Below, in pieces: positions 8,391 through 17,030 of a DNA stretch of 64,000 bases. The DNA is taken from assembly GCA_934717185.1 (NCBI GenBank), contig CAKUYQ010000009.1:1-64000 (forward strand), in the 5' to 3' direction. Below the pieces are notes generated by a model. That model saw only the letters and a list, made by a program, of their open reading frames with translations, was not told where the DNA came from and ran no database searches. Numbering within the stretch: the stretch's first letter is position 1; the number at the start of each line of letters is the position of its first letter. The DNA comes from an uncultured Bacteroidales bacterium. GTDB lineage: Bacteria > Bacteroidota > Bacteroidia > Bacteroidales > UBA932. A program made the translations under genes and the position numbers.

Positions 8391-9992
8391 ATGAATAAAA
8401 TAATAATATCTTCATTATTAGCCATTCTCTCTGTATGCCTTTGCTCATGCGACAAAGATTTTATGGAGAAAAAATCTACGCAGAATGTAGACCAGTCCCA
8501 GATGTTTGAGACAACAGATGGCGGTATGATGGCTATAAACGGTATACATAAACTTATGTACACACCTTCCCTTTCAAGCTCGTATGCACAGGGCGGCTAC
8601 CAGACCTTTATGATATGGATGGATATGATGGGCGAAGATTTGGTATATACACGTGCCAATGCACAGTTCCAGTCACAGGCAAAATGGACACTTCACCGCA
8701 ATGCCACATCAAGCCATCTCTCATACCATTATAACCTTTTCTACCAGTTTATCTCAAATGCAAATATGATCCTTCAGAACATAGATGCTGCAAAAGGTAC
8801 ACAGGAGGAGAGAGATTACATTAAAGGGCAGGCTTACGCCTACAGGGCATTTGCATACTACAATTTGGTACAGTGCTGGGGCGGCCGATACAAAGCAGAG
8901 GGGAACAATAACCAGCTTGGCGTTATTGTAAGGACAGAGCCCACCACAGAGAATCTTCCAAGATCTACAGTAGAACAGGTTTATGAGTTGATTAACAGCG
9001 ACCTCGACAACGCCATAGAGCTACTGTCTCATGTAACCACAATTGCAAAAACAAACAAGTCTCACATTGATGTCCATGTTGCAAGAGGCCTTAAGGCCCG
9101 TGTACTTTTAACGCAGGGCAAATGGTTGGAAGCAGCAAATATGGCAGCACTTGTAGTGGAAAAATCCGGTGCCAAATTGCAGGATGATACATACACAACA
9201 TTCAATAACAGGATGAGTGACCAATCCAACACAGAGTGGCTGTGGGGCAAGAAGGGTTTGGAGGAGCAGGCCGGCACACTAAAAGACTTCCATAGCTTTA
9301 TGTCAAATAAGAATGTGAGCTATAACAAAAATACGCCTCGTGCCATTTACAACCTGCTTTACAACAGAATTTCAAGTACAGATGTTAGAAAAACTTTATG
9401 GTTTCCTCGTGCCCAGGATCCTAAGACAAAACCTGCACCAATAGTTCCAACAGGAGGTTATATAAGGAACTATATGGCAAACAAATTCTTGTTGGCTAAT
9501 GAGAATGCAAAATGCGGAGATGTTCCATGGATGCGTCTTCCTGAGATGATGCTTATTATGGCAGAGGGATATGCACGTGCAGGTAAATATTCAGAAGCCG
9601 CTAATGCTCTTTATCCATTGGCTCACCATAGAGACCCGGAATATCAATTGTCTACAAAAACAGGTGAGGAACTTATAGATGAGGTAATGTTCCAGAGGAG
9701 GATTGAACTTTGGGGTGAAGGATTCAGGTTCTTGGATCTTAAGAGACTTAACATGTCATTGGACAGAGGTCCAAAACCTCGCACAGAGCTTGGTTACAGC
9801 GATGCTCCTTGGAACAGCAATAAAAAGATGCCTACAAATGTAGACCCAGAAGCCTCAAACTACAATATGTACGATGGCCACCCTATGGGTGAGGAGAACA
9901 GGTACAGAGAGGCAGGCACCAAGGAGTGGCAGTGGCTTTTCCCTCAAAAAGAGATAGATGTAAACAGTCTATGTGAACAGAACCCTATATAA
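8391..9992 (+). CDS. SusD/RagB-family nutrient-binding outer membrane lipoprotein
   Basis: The 533-residue protein starts with a lipoprotein signal (IISSLLAILSVCLCSCDKDF), predicting a lipidated Cys at residue 20. Features of SusD/RagB follow: an N-terminal MNTQ-like segment, TPR-type helices (GQAYAYRAFAYYNLVQCWGG is a hallmark string), and a C-terminal block with EVMFQRRIELWGEGFRFLDL and an ending WLFPQKEIDVN. The protein sits over the SusC channel and captures ligand. It begins 23 bases after the SusC stop codon and the next gene follows within 10 bases, so all three are almost certainly one transcript. The ligand cannot be read from sequence. Confidence 0.95.
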   Translation: MNKIIISSLLAILSVCLCSCDKDFMEKKSTQNVDQSQMFETTDGGMMAINGIHKLMYTPSLSSSYAQGGYQTFMIWMDMMGEDLVYTRANAQFQSQAKWTLHRNATSSHLSYHYNLFYQFISNANMILQNIDAAKGTQEERDYIKGQAYAYRAFAYYNLVQCWGGRYKAEGNNNQLGVIVRTEPTTENLPRSTVEQVYELINSDLDNAIELLSHVTTIAKTNKSHIDVHVARGLKARVLLTQGKWLEAANMAALVVEKSGAKLQDDTYTTFNNRMSDQSNTEWLWGKKGLEEQAGTLKDFHSFMSNKNVSYNKNTPRAIYNLLYNRISSTDVRKTLWFPRAQDPKTKPAPIVPTGGYIRNYMANKFLLANENAKCGDVPWMRLPEMMLIMAEGYARAGKYSEAANALYPLAHHRDPEYQLSTKTGEELIDEVMFQRRIELWGEGFRFLDLKRLNMSLDRGPKPRTELGYSDAPWNSNKKMPTNVDPEASNYNMYDGHPMGEENRYREAGTKEWQWLFPQKEIDVNSLCEQNPI

Positions 9993-10002
9993 TAAAGTAT
10001 TT

Positions 10003-12582
10003 ATGAACAAGATATTATCTTTTACACTTATGTTGCTGCTATGTGCGGCAACATGGGTTTGGGCTCAACCACAACCCAAAGAGTACGAATATGGTTTGAG
10101 TTACTTTATGCCTAACGGCAAATACTCATTCAATAAGGAGATCTCTACACCTGAGAAGATATTAGGGTTCCGGATTGGGCAGCAACATGCAGATTGGGGA
10201 CAGGTGGTGCAGTATATGTACACTCTTGCCAAAGAGAGCAACAGAGTATCTGTAAAGGAGATGGGGCGTACATACCAGCACAGGCCATTCCTTGAAGTTA
10301 TAATCACCTCAGAAAAAAATCAGAGAAACTTGGAGAAGATTAAAGAGGAACATCTTAAATTAAGTGATCCAAGCGAATCCGGTTCTCTCTCTTTGGAGGA
10401 GATGCCTGTTGTTGTAAATCTTATATACAGTATTCACGGCAACGAACCATCCGGCGTTAATGCATCTTTAGCTACAGCCTACTTTTTTGCAGCGGTACAG
10501 GACGAAGAGATGGAGAAGCTCTTGGACAATACCATCATTGTTATGACACCCGGAGCAAACCCCGACGGCATAAACCGTTTTGCATCATGGGTAAACAGCT
10601 CAAGAAGCCTTACAGATGTTTATGACCTCAACTCCCGCGAGTTTCAAGAGCCGTGGCCATCAAGCAGAACAAATCATTATTGGGCAGACTGCAACAGAGA
10701 CTGGCTTATGCTCCAACATCCGGAAGGTGTTAACGGTGTGGAAACCTACTTTGATTGGCTACCAAATGTGGTTGCAGACCTTCACGAGCAGGGTTCCGCA
10801 CGGCCTTACTATTTCAGCCCCGGTCATCCCAAACGTACCCATCAGCTGACAACTCAATTGAATCAGGATTTTACCACAGAGATCTCATCTTATTGTGCTG
10901 CAGAATTGGATAAGATTGGAACAGGATACTATTCAAAAGAGGGATACGATGACTATTACTACGGAAAAGGGGCTGCATACGGAGATATTCACGGTTCTAT
11001 CTGCCTCTTATACGAGCAGGGTACATCAAGAGGACATCTTAGAATGACCGTTAACGGTATCCGCTCTTTTGCCTGGACAATCCGCAATCAGGCAATGGGT
11101 TCTTATGCTACCGTATTCGCTGCCTACAGGATGAAAGATCGTTTGAACAAGTATCAAAGAGACTATTTTGTAAATGCTCTCAATGAAGCCAAGAGCGAAA
11201 ACATAAAGGGTTATGTTTTTGATACTCGCGGTTCTAAATCTCTTGCATTTCATTTTTTGGATAATATGTCACACCACAGGATAGAGGTATACAGACTTGC
11301 AAAAGATCTCTCCATACAGGGGAAACAGTTCAAAAAAGAGGATGCATATATCATTCCTGTTGAGCAGAAATACAGCAAGATGATAAAAGCTGTAATGGAG
11401 GATAACCTCACATTCATAGACAGCACTTTCTACGACATCTCGGCATGGACATTCACCCATGCATTCAACCTCAACTATGCTCCTGTAAAAAGTACTGCAG
11501 GGCTTGTCGGGAAGCGTATAGACAATAACATATTCCATAAGGGGGAGGTTATTGGCGGCAAAAGCAACTATGGATATCTGTTTGACAACGTTGAATTTTA
11601 TTCACACAAGGTCATTTACGAGCTTCAAAAGAGAGGGTTGTATGTATCGGCGAGCGGAAGGCCTTTTACTTTCCATTCCGGAGATATAAAAAAGGAGATG
11701 GGTTATGGAACCGCCTTAGTAATGACTCAGAACCAACCGCTTTCATCGGAGGAGATATACAAATTATTGGTTGACCTTGCTGCAGAAACCGGTGTAGATA
11801 TTTACGCTGCATCAACAGGCCTTATGGAGGATGTAGATTTAGGAAGCCCTGCATACCTGCCAATAAAACAGCCTAAAGTTGCAATACTTGTTGGACGGTC
11901 TATGGGTGTTCCGGACTCCGGAGAAGCCTGGTATCTGTTAGACAAACGTTTCCAAATGCAACCTGTATTAATTGAGAGCAAAGAGATAACTTCAAAGAAG
12001 TTACAGCCATACAACACCATTATTCTTGCAAATGGTATTCCCGATATTGGCAAAACGGGCAATGCCGCACTTAAAGAGTGGATAGAAAACGGAGGAACTC
12101 TTATTGCAACAGGCAAGGCTTATGAGTGGGTTGCAGATATGGGCATCATGCAGTTAAAGAAAAAGAGCACCGCAATAAAGGCAGACTCAACCAAATATCT
12201 TGTGTATGCAGATAAAAAGGAGGCATCTGCCGGCAATACAATAGCGGGAGTAATACTTAATTGTTCATTAGACAAGACTCACCCGCTCGGATGGGGACTA
12301 AATCAGGATGAGGTAGCTGTGTTAAAGAAAGGGAACATAATACTAAACAAGGATAAGGATCCATACGTATCACCTCTGCACTACAGCTCAAAACCTGTTT
12401 TGTCGGGATTCTTATCTGTAAAAAACGAAAAACTTTTAAAGGATACTCCGGCTGTTTTTGCAAAGCCTTACAAATTAGGCAAAGTGATAGTTTTTGTTGA
12501 CGACATGAACTTCCGTTCCTACTGGTTTGGCACAAGCAAAATCTTTATGAATGCCATATTCTTTAGCAGTTGCATTAAATAG
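10003..12582 (+). CDS. Secreted M14-family zinc carboxypeptidase
   Basis: The start at 10003 is chosen because it opens a clean signal peptide (MNKILSFTLMLLLCAATWVW then A). An in-frame start 30 bases upstream would overlap SusD. The mature enzyme of about 840 residues has the M14 zinc site: His and Glu in HGNEPSG and a later His in DLHEQGSARPYYF. LYEQGTSRG probably supplies the general-base Glu. The C-terminal half, about residues 520-860, includes VAILVGRSMGVPDSGEAWYL and TIILANGIPDIG and looks like the ThuA/GATase-like domain seen in large M14 proteins. Position after SusC/SusD suggests it trims peptides for uptake. One copy of the 11-bp word lies at 11504-11514. Confidence 0.88.
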   Translation: MNKILSFTLMLLLCAATWVWAQPQPKEYEYGLSYFMPNGKYSFNKEISTPEKILGFRIGQQHADWGQVVQYMYTLAKESNRVSVKEMGRTYQHRPFLEVIITSEKNQRNLEKIKEEHLKLSDPSESGSLSLEEMPVVVNLIYSIHGNEPSGVNASLATAYFFAAVQDEEMEKLLDNTIIVMTPGANPDGINRFASWVNSSRSLTDVYDLNSREFQEPWPSSRTNHYWADCNRDWLMLQHPEGVNGVETYFDWLPNVVADLHEQGSARPYYFSPGHPKRTHQLTTQLNQDFTTEISSYCAAELDKIGTGYYSKEGYDDYYYGKGAAYGDIHGSICLLYEQGTSRGHLRMTVNGIRSFAWTIRNQAMGSYATVFAAYRMKDRLNKYQRDYFVNALNEAKSENIKGYVFDTRGSKSLAFHFLDNMSHHRIEVYRLAKDLSIQGKQFKKEDAYIIPVEQKYSKMIKAVMEDNLTFIDSTFYDISAWTFTHAFNLNYAPVKSTAGLVGKRIDNNIFHKGEVIGGKSNYGYLFDNVEFYSHKVIYELQKRGLYVSASGRPFTFHSGDIKKEMGYGTALVMTQNQPLSSEEIYKLLVDLAAETGVDIYAASTGLMEDVDLGSPAYLPIKQPKVAILVGRSMGVPDSGEAWYLLDKRFQMQPVLIESKEITSKKLQPYNTIILANGIPDIGKTGNAALKEWIENGGTLIATGKAYEWVADMGIMQLKKKSTAIKADSTKYLVYADKKEASAGNTIAGVILNCSLDKTHPLGWGLNQDEVAVLKKGNIILNKDKDPYVSPLHYSSKPVLSGFLSVKNEKLLKDTPAVFAKPYKLGKVIVFVDDMNFRSYWFGTSKIFMNAIFFSSCIK

Positions 12583-12641
12583 AGTCTAAAAAACCGGCAA
12601 ACGGTGTTTTAAACATCTTTATCGCCCTCGTATTAAACATT

Positions 12642-12680
12642 ATGCCCTCTGCGATTTTTTATCCGGAGGGCATTTTTATT
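12642..12680 (+). terminator. Intrinsic terminator of the SusC/SusD/M14 operon
   Basis: ATGCCCTC at 12642-12649 pairs with GAGGGCAT at 12666-12673 across a 16-base loop and is followed by TTTTATT. It lies 60 bases after the M14 stop codon. Confidence 0.8.
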
Positions 12681-12719
12681 CTTTCAAAAAAATAAAAAGT
12701 TAATTAATATTCTCCACAA

Positions 12720-12750
12720 TTTGCCTCTTGATTAAAATTAGATAATTTTG
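12720..12750 (+). promoter_or_regulatory. Consensus Bacteroidetes promoter for the TPR gene
   Basis: TTTG at 12720-12723, exactly 19 bases, then TAATTTTG at 12743-12750 match the -33 and -7 consensus. Transcription would start near 12757, leaving a leader of about 72 nt before the ATG at 12829. Confidence 0.75.
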
Positions 12751-12828
12751 CATATGCAAAATAACTTAATATACTTTAATATAAGTCGTTACATTTTCCA
12801 TGAACTGCACCAATAATTATTTCAAATT

Positions 12829-14667
12829 ATGAAAATAGAAAAACTTCATATACCACAAAGAGAGCTGATAAAGCTTATTGATGAACTTCTTAAATCTGGA
12901 GAGGAGGTATCAACTCAAAAATTCTACGATTTTTTGGAAGAAAAATACAAACGGATTGAGAAGTATCCTTTTAAGGGAACTAATCCAGTCAACAATCCTG
13001 AGTTGTCAGATGAGTATTCAGATTGGAAATATAATACTACGCAACATTATAGTTCGCTTCTTCGCACAGGAATCAGAAGGCTCAAAACATTAATCCTTAG
13101 CAATTATGAAAATCTAGATGAAGTCTTGATTATACGTCAAAATGAAAATTATAAAAAGCAATTCATTTATAAATATAAGATTAAGGGGTTTTCTATATTC
13201 TCTGAAATTAATACACATATAGTATCAAACAAGAAGAAAGTTGATATTATACTTGATGCGTTAAAAAAAGAGCAAGAGAAAGAAACAAATAAGCTTCTCG
13301 CTGATAAAATAAACAATAATATTCCGATAAGACCAAGTAGAGCTGTAGATGACAACGAATATGAATACTATGAAAGATTAATTGAAAAGTTGCAAAAACT
13401 CAAGGTTCAAAAAATTGAGCACAAAGTGCTTGAGAACATTAAATATGTGTGCGACCTGTGTGAAATTAAACCTGACGGGTGGAAAAATGAGTGTAAAGAA
13501 ACCCTTGAGTTAATTAAAAAAGATGCGTTTCAGCAGATAGATACACTTAGGTATGCAAGTCTATTAACTTTTTTTGGAAATTTTCTTATAGCTCATAATA
13601 TATATGATGATGCTGAAGAGTTGTATATTGAAGCTTTGTCTATTTACAGAGAGCATCTAGAAAAAAATAATGATAATGTCAATTACTTGTATGATATAAT
13701 TAGTATTCAAGACAGTTTGGCGGAGTTGTATAATGATTATCACAAACACAATCAAGCTATTAATGTTGCAAATCAATCTATAGAGTTTATTTCCAATCAT
13801 TCATCTATTATAGGAGGGGATATACGATTCGTAAACATTAAAGTTGAACTTTTACATTCATTAGCCATTGCTTCACATTATTTGCACGATAATGATGACT
13901 CTATCAAATATTGCGAACAAATCATTGATATATTTCAAGAAAAAAATTTAGCAAACCCAGCCAAACTTATTGATATATACATACATATGGCAGGCATATA
14001 TGCCTGTATAAATGAGGAGGATGATAAGGCTGTATCATTAATGAGGAAAGCTGAAACTATAGCCAGAGAAAATTCTTCAAAAGATAAGTTGTCAAAAGCT
14101 TCTCTGGCAAATATATTAATTCATCAGGCTATTCTATATAATCATAATATATCTAAAAAATGGAGCACAGTTAAGCCCCTATATGAGGAATCATTAAAAC
14201 TTTATCGCGAACTTGCTGTAGAAGACCCTGATAATTACGAAATAAACTTAGCACAAACAATATCATTATACGTAGATGGGCTAGAGATGTTGGCTCGATG
14301 GTTCTCAGATCTACGTATGTATGCGCTCAATTTAAGTATTGAAGCAATAAGTATCTATGAAAAGTATATCCATAAGCAGCCTCTCGTTTACGGATTAGAA
14401 TATGCATTATGTCTAAAATCCACAGCTAAGATATACATTAGCTTCCTTGAATGGAATATGTATAAGTTAGATATGAAAGGGAAAGAAATAGAATATGTAT
14501 ACGAAATACTTCGAACATGTATAAGAACATTAGAAGATGCAAAATCATTAATAGATGCGTTCAATACAGACAATACTTTTAATGACTTATTGGAGGAAAT
14601 TGACGGGATGATTTGCAACGTGTGTTATATTGAGTCGGAATATGAAGAATATATACAAAATGAATAA
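12829..14667 (+). CDS. Large TPR-like helical protein of unknown function
   Basis: The 612-residue protein has no signal peptide or membrane segment, so it is likely cytoplasmic. Residues 1-130 are a charged, mixed domain that I do not recognise. Residues 130-200 are a Lys/Glu-rich helix (LKKEQEKETNKLLADK). From about residue 240 to the end there are repeated 40-residue helical hairpins of TPR type, for example AEELYIEALSIYREHLE, DSIKYCEQIIDIFQEKN and VKPLYEESLKLYREL. The gene is AT-rich and has its own consensus promoter. It converges on the minus-strand cluster starting at 14729. It may be a scaffold for that cluster, but convergent orientation makes this only a guess. Confidence 0.8.
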   Translation: MKIEKLHIPQRELIKLIDELLKSGEEVSTQKFYDFLEEKYKRIEKYPFKGTNPVNNPELSDEYSDWKYNTTQHYSSLLRTGIRRLKTLILSNYENLDEVLIIRQNENYKKQFIYKYKIKGFSIFSEINTHIVSNKKKVDIILDALKKEQEKETNKLLADKINNNIPIRPSRAVDDNEYEYYERLIEKLQKLKVQKIEHKVLENIKYVCDLCEIKPDGWKNECKETLELIKKDAFQQIDTLRYASLLTFFGNFLIAHNIYDDAEELYIEALSIYREHLEKNNDNVNYLYDIISIQDSLAELYNDYHKHNQAINVANQSIEFISNHSSIIGGDIRFVNIKVELLHSLAIASHYLHDNDDSIKYCEQIIDIFQEKNLANPAKLIDIYIHMAGIYACINEEDDKAVSLMRKAETIARENSSKDKLSKASLANILIHQAILYNHNISKKWSTVKPLYEESLKLYRELAVEDPDNYEINLAQTISLYVDGLEMLARWFSDLRMYALNLSIEAISIYEKYIHKQPLVYGLEYALCLKSTAKIYISFLEWNMYKLDMKGKEIEYVYEILRTCIRTLEDAKSLIDAFNTDNTFNDLLEEIDGMICNVCYIESEYEEYIQNE

Positions 14668-14728
14668 AGCATTTCATCATATATTTAATATTTTTAATTA
14701 TTGGAGAATATGTGAGACTTAGAAAAAG

Positions 14729-15256
14729 TCACTTATTCAACTTTATTAGAGGCAATTTCGAACTATGATATTCTTCTACCATCTGTTCGTATCTATCGTC
14801 GTCAAGTTTGTCTTCATCTGTTTTATTTAACCCCAAAAAGATATTTATATAGCATTCTCCAAGAGGAATAGAAGGGTTTGTATTAAGGGTCCATAACCCT
14901 TCAAAATGAGTTTCAGAGTCATCGTTTGTTTTAATACTTTGTAAATGCTCTACAAGTTTACCAATATCTTTGTAATTCAAAGATGAATCATTTTCATTAA
15001 TTCGCATATTGATTAAATATGCTCTTAAATCGGCAAAAGAGATATTTAATGATTTTATTACATCTAATATCTCTTCTATGAATTTGTTGCCTGAACAAGA
15101 AATTTTGAATGAGATACAGTATTTTAATGTGCTAATTCTTCTAAGAGTGCGAAGATCCGCATAATCAATATACACAAATGGTTTATCACCTGATAAATAA
15201 ATATCTTCCGCTAATTTTTCAACCTTGATTCTATCAGTAATAACTTCGTATTTCAT
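14729..15256 (-). CDS. Unknown protein, last gene of the KptA/PP2C/AAA+ cluster
   Basis: The 175-residue protein is acidic in its C-terminal third and has no signal peptide or membrane helix. I recognise no family. Visible traits are an N-terminal alpha/beta part (FVYIDYADLRTLRRISTL, YCISFKISCSG) and a later hydrophobic strand (ECYINIFLGLN) followed by DEDKLDDDRYEQMVEEYH. It is the final gene in a run of genes on the same strand, 207 bases after the KptA stop, with one possible small gene between. The reading frame is well formed and the base composition is as AT-rich as its neighbours. Confidence 0.7.
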   Translation of the reverse strand: MKYEVITDRIKVEKLAEDIYLSGDKPFVYIDYADLRTLRRISTLKYCISFKISCSGNKFIEEILDVIKSLNISFADLRAYLINMRINENDSSLNYKDIGKLVEHLQSIKTNDDSETHFEGLWTLNTNPSIPLGECYINIFLGLNKTDEDKLDDDRYEQMVEEYHSSKLPLIKLNK

Positions 15257-15289
15257 AATCTAATAAATTTATTTGCTTGTAATTATCTG

Positions 15290-15463
15290 TTACATATTAT
15301 TCGATAGTGTTAAGCCTAAGCTATTAATTTTCACCATCCGTGAATCCTTACGAAAAAAATCCAAGTGAGTCTTTTTCTTGTTCCAAAAGTATAAGGTTCG
15401 CTTGGCATATATTTCAAAACATTTTTGTGACCTATGTGAACATCTGAAGAAAATGTTATTCAT
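15290..15463 (-). CDS. Possible small basic protein coupled to KptA
   Basis: An ATG at 15463 overlaps the KptA stop as ATGAATAA and opens a 57-residue frame ending at 15290. The product is strongly basic (RRCS-like start NNIFFRCSHRSQKC, then FWNKKKTHLDFFRKDSRM) with two Cys near the N-terminus. The stop/start overlap resembles other coupled pairs in this window. There is no homology support, and the frame could simply be open by chance in AT-rich DNA. Confidence 0.35.
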   Translation of the reverse strand: MNNIFFRCSHRSQKCFEIYAKRTLYFWNKKKTHLDFFRKDSRMVKINSLGLTLSNNM

Positions 15464-16076
15464 TGTTCTCAATTTTAATATATTTGTATGGAACATAATC
15501 CACTAACCACACACTTTTCTGTGCTTTGTGGAACTTACAGCCATCTTCTACCATAGATTTTACATCAACGGATAATGCTACGGGGACTCCATGCCGAGTA
15601 CCAACCTGCTGAGCCATATCCATTGTTTCCGACAAATGGACATAATTACGCTTACAAGGTTTTAGTCCCTCTTTCATTATGCGTTCAATATACTTATCAG
15701 CAGTGCCATGATATAGTATAGCCGGAGGCGATGATGGTATTAGCCCTAAATCAACATCAATAGAGTGCCCATATAAAGCCCTAACATATGAAACATCTTC
15801 AGATAATTCAAAACGACCTTTATCATCCTCAAATACTATATGTTCTAACTCCTGAGAGGTAAAACAATATTCTTGAACCAGCACATTTATACTTACCCAA
15901 CCGTCATGGTTCGGTAAGTAAGAATGACGTAGCAGGTATGCAAGTTTTCTTGACTCTTGATTTTGGTTATACATATTAATTTCAATATTACCTGAGTTTT
16001 TTATTACGCGTAATCTCCACCATAAAGGTTCACAAAAGATAAAATAAACATCCGCAAATGGTTCAAAATATGACAT
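15456..16076 (-). CDS. kptA: RNA 2'-phosphotransferase, KptA/Tpt1 family
   Basis: The family uses NAD+ to remove an internal 2'-phosphate from RNA, forming ADP-ribose 1'',2''-cyclic phosphate. The expected blocks are present: KLAYLLRHS (Arg-His), VRALYGHSIDV in place of IRANQGHSI, LYHGT, NYVHLSE, GTRHGVPVALSVDV and VWLVDYVPYKYI. The Arg, His, Arg, Arg quartet of Tpt1 therefore seems intact. The start at 16076 gives 206 residues, with 34 more than usual before MYNQNQESRKLAYL. I kept it because it sits 15 bases after the PP2C stop, whereas the inner ATG at 15974 would leave a long gap. The extension (YFIFCEPLWWRLRVI) is unlike known KptA. Substrates here are unknown. Confidence 0.88.
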   Translation of the reverse strand: MSYFEPFADVYFIFCEPLWWRLRVIKNSGNIEINMYNQNQESRKLAYLLRHSYLPNHDGWVSINVLVQEYCFTSQELEHIVFEDDKGRFELSEDVSYVRALYGHSIDVDLGLIPSSPPAILYHGTADKYIERIMKEGLKPCKRNYVHLSETMDMAQQVGTRHGVPVALSVDVKSMVEDGCKFHKAQKSVWLVDYVPYKYIKIENNE

Positions 16077-16091
16077 TACTATTCATGGCAA

Positions 16092-16841
16092 CTATTTCAT
16101 TAAGTCAATAATAATTACAGTCACATTATCTTTACCGCCAGCCTCCAAGACTGCATCAATAAGTTTTTCAACTCGTTTGTCCACTGATATGGGTTCGCTT
16201 AGAATTTTTACAGTTAGTGACGAGTGAATCATATCGTATAAACCGTCACTACATAGCAAAAGTGTTGTATTTGGTTTCAATTTAACGGTATGAGTTTGGA
16301 TATATTCTGTACCCCATTGAAGTATACCATTGCCAACGCTTCTAGTAATGATGTTGCGTTGAGGGTGACTCATTGCGACCTCTTCAGACATCTGTCCCAA
16401 CTCTTCTAAAGGACCGATAAGCGACTGATCATGCGTAACCTTGGTAAATATATTTTTTTTTAATGTGTATAGTCTTGTGTCACCGACATGACAGACATCC
16501 ATTTGGCCTGTTTCAAGGTTAATGACCACAGCTGTTAACACACAACTCATCTGACTCAACCAAGGACTAAAATGTTGAGCATATATTGAATTATTTGCAA
16601 AAATTACAGCTGATTGCAAAATATCCATACTATTGGCAGAATGAATACATTCTCTAAAATGTTCACTAATACACTTTGCCGCCAAGCTACTTGCGACATC
16701 ACCTACGCCGTTACCACCAACGCCATCAATAACTACTGCGAGTAGGTATGAACCGCCCCATACCTCTTTTAATATAAATGCATCTTCATTCGTGGGACGA
16801 ATATACCCTACATTCGTATCTCCATAATATATAGCTTTCAT
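16092..16841 (-). CDS. PP2C-family Ser/Thr protein phosphatase
   Basis: The 249-residue protein is a stand-alone PP2C catalytic domain of normal bacterial length. Motifs appear in order: GYIRPTNEDAF, VVIDGVGGNGVGD, VCHVGDTRLY, LLLCSDGLYDM and GGKDNVTVIIID. The Asp residues that hold the two metal ions in the family are all present. It should remove phosphate from Ser/Thr residues in the cytoplasm. No Hanks-type kinase is seen in this window, so its partner is unknown. It lies between a 45-residue small gene and kptA in one tightly spaced minus-strand cluster. Confidence 0.92.
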   Translation of the reverse strand: MKAIYYGDTNVGYIRPTNEDAFILKEVWGGSYLLAVVIDGVGGNGVGDVASSLAAKCISEHFRECIHSANSMDILQSAVIFANNSIYAQHFSPWLSQMSCVLTAVVINLETGQMDVCHVGDTRLYTLKKNIFTKVTHDQSLIGPLEELGQMSEEVAMSHPQRNIITRSVGNGILQWGTEYIQTHTVKLKPNTTLLLCSDGLYDMIHSSLTVKILSEPISVDKRVEKLIDAVLEAGGKDNVTVIIIDLMK

Positions 16842-16892
16842 AACACTACAAATCTACTCTAAAATCACTATTAAATAAGGTTTTCTCTACAG

Positions 16893-17030
16893 TTAAGATT
16901 TATAAAGGAAGGTCTGCAAGTCACATCCTTTTATACGGGTATACAGTTTTCCAACAAAGGCAATACCTTCTGTGATTGTACCAGGGTAGTCTTTATTGGC
17001 ATAAAAGCAAGAGTGCTCATAATTTCTCAT
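16893..17030 (-). CDS. 45-residue small protein between the AAA+ and PP2C genes
   Basis: The ATG at 17030 shares one base with the stop codon of the ClpX-like gene (TAATG), implying translational coupling. The product begins MRNYEHSCFYANKDYPGTIT and includes GIAFVGKLYTRIKGCD. It is mixed in composition with two Cys and no membrane helix. The stop is at 16893, leaving 51 bases before the PP2C start. It fills an otherwise odd 188-base gap in a compact operon. I know no family for it. Coupling and position are the main reasons to think it real. Confidence 0.55.
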   Translation of the reverse strand: MRNYEHSCFYANKDYPGTITEGIAFVGKLYTRIKGCDLQTFLYKS

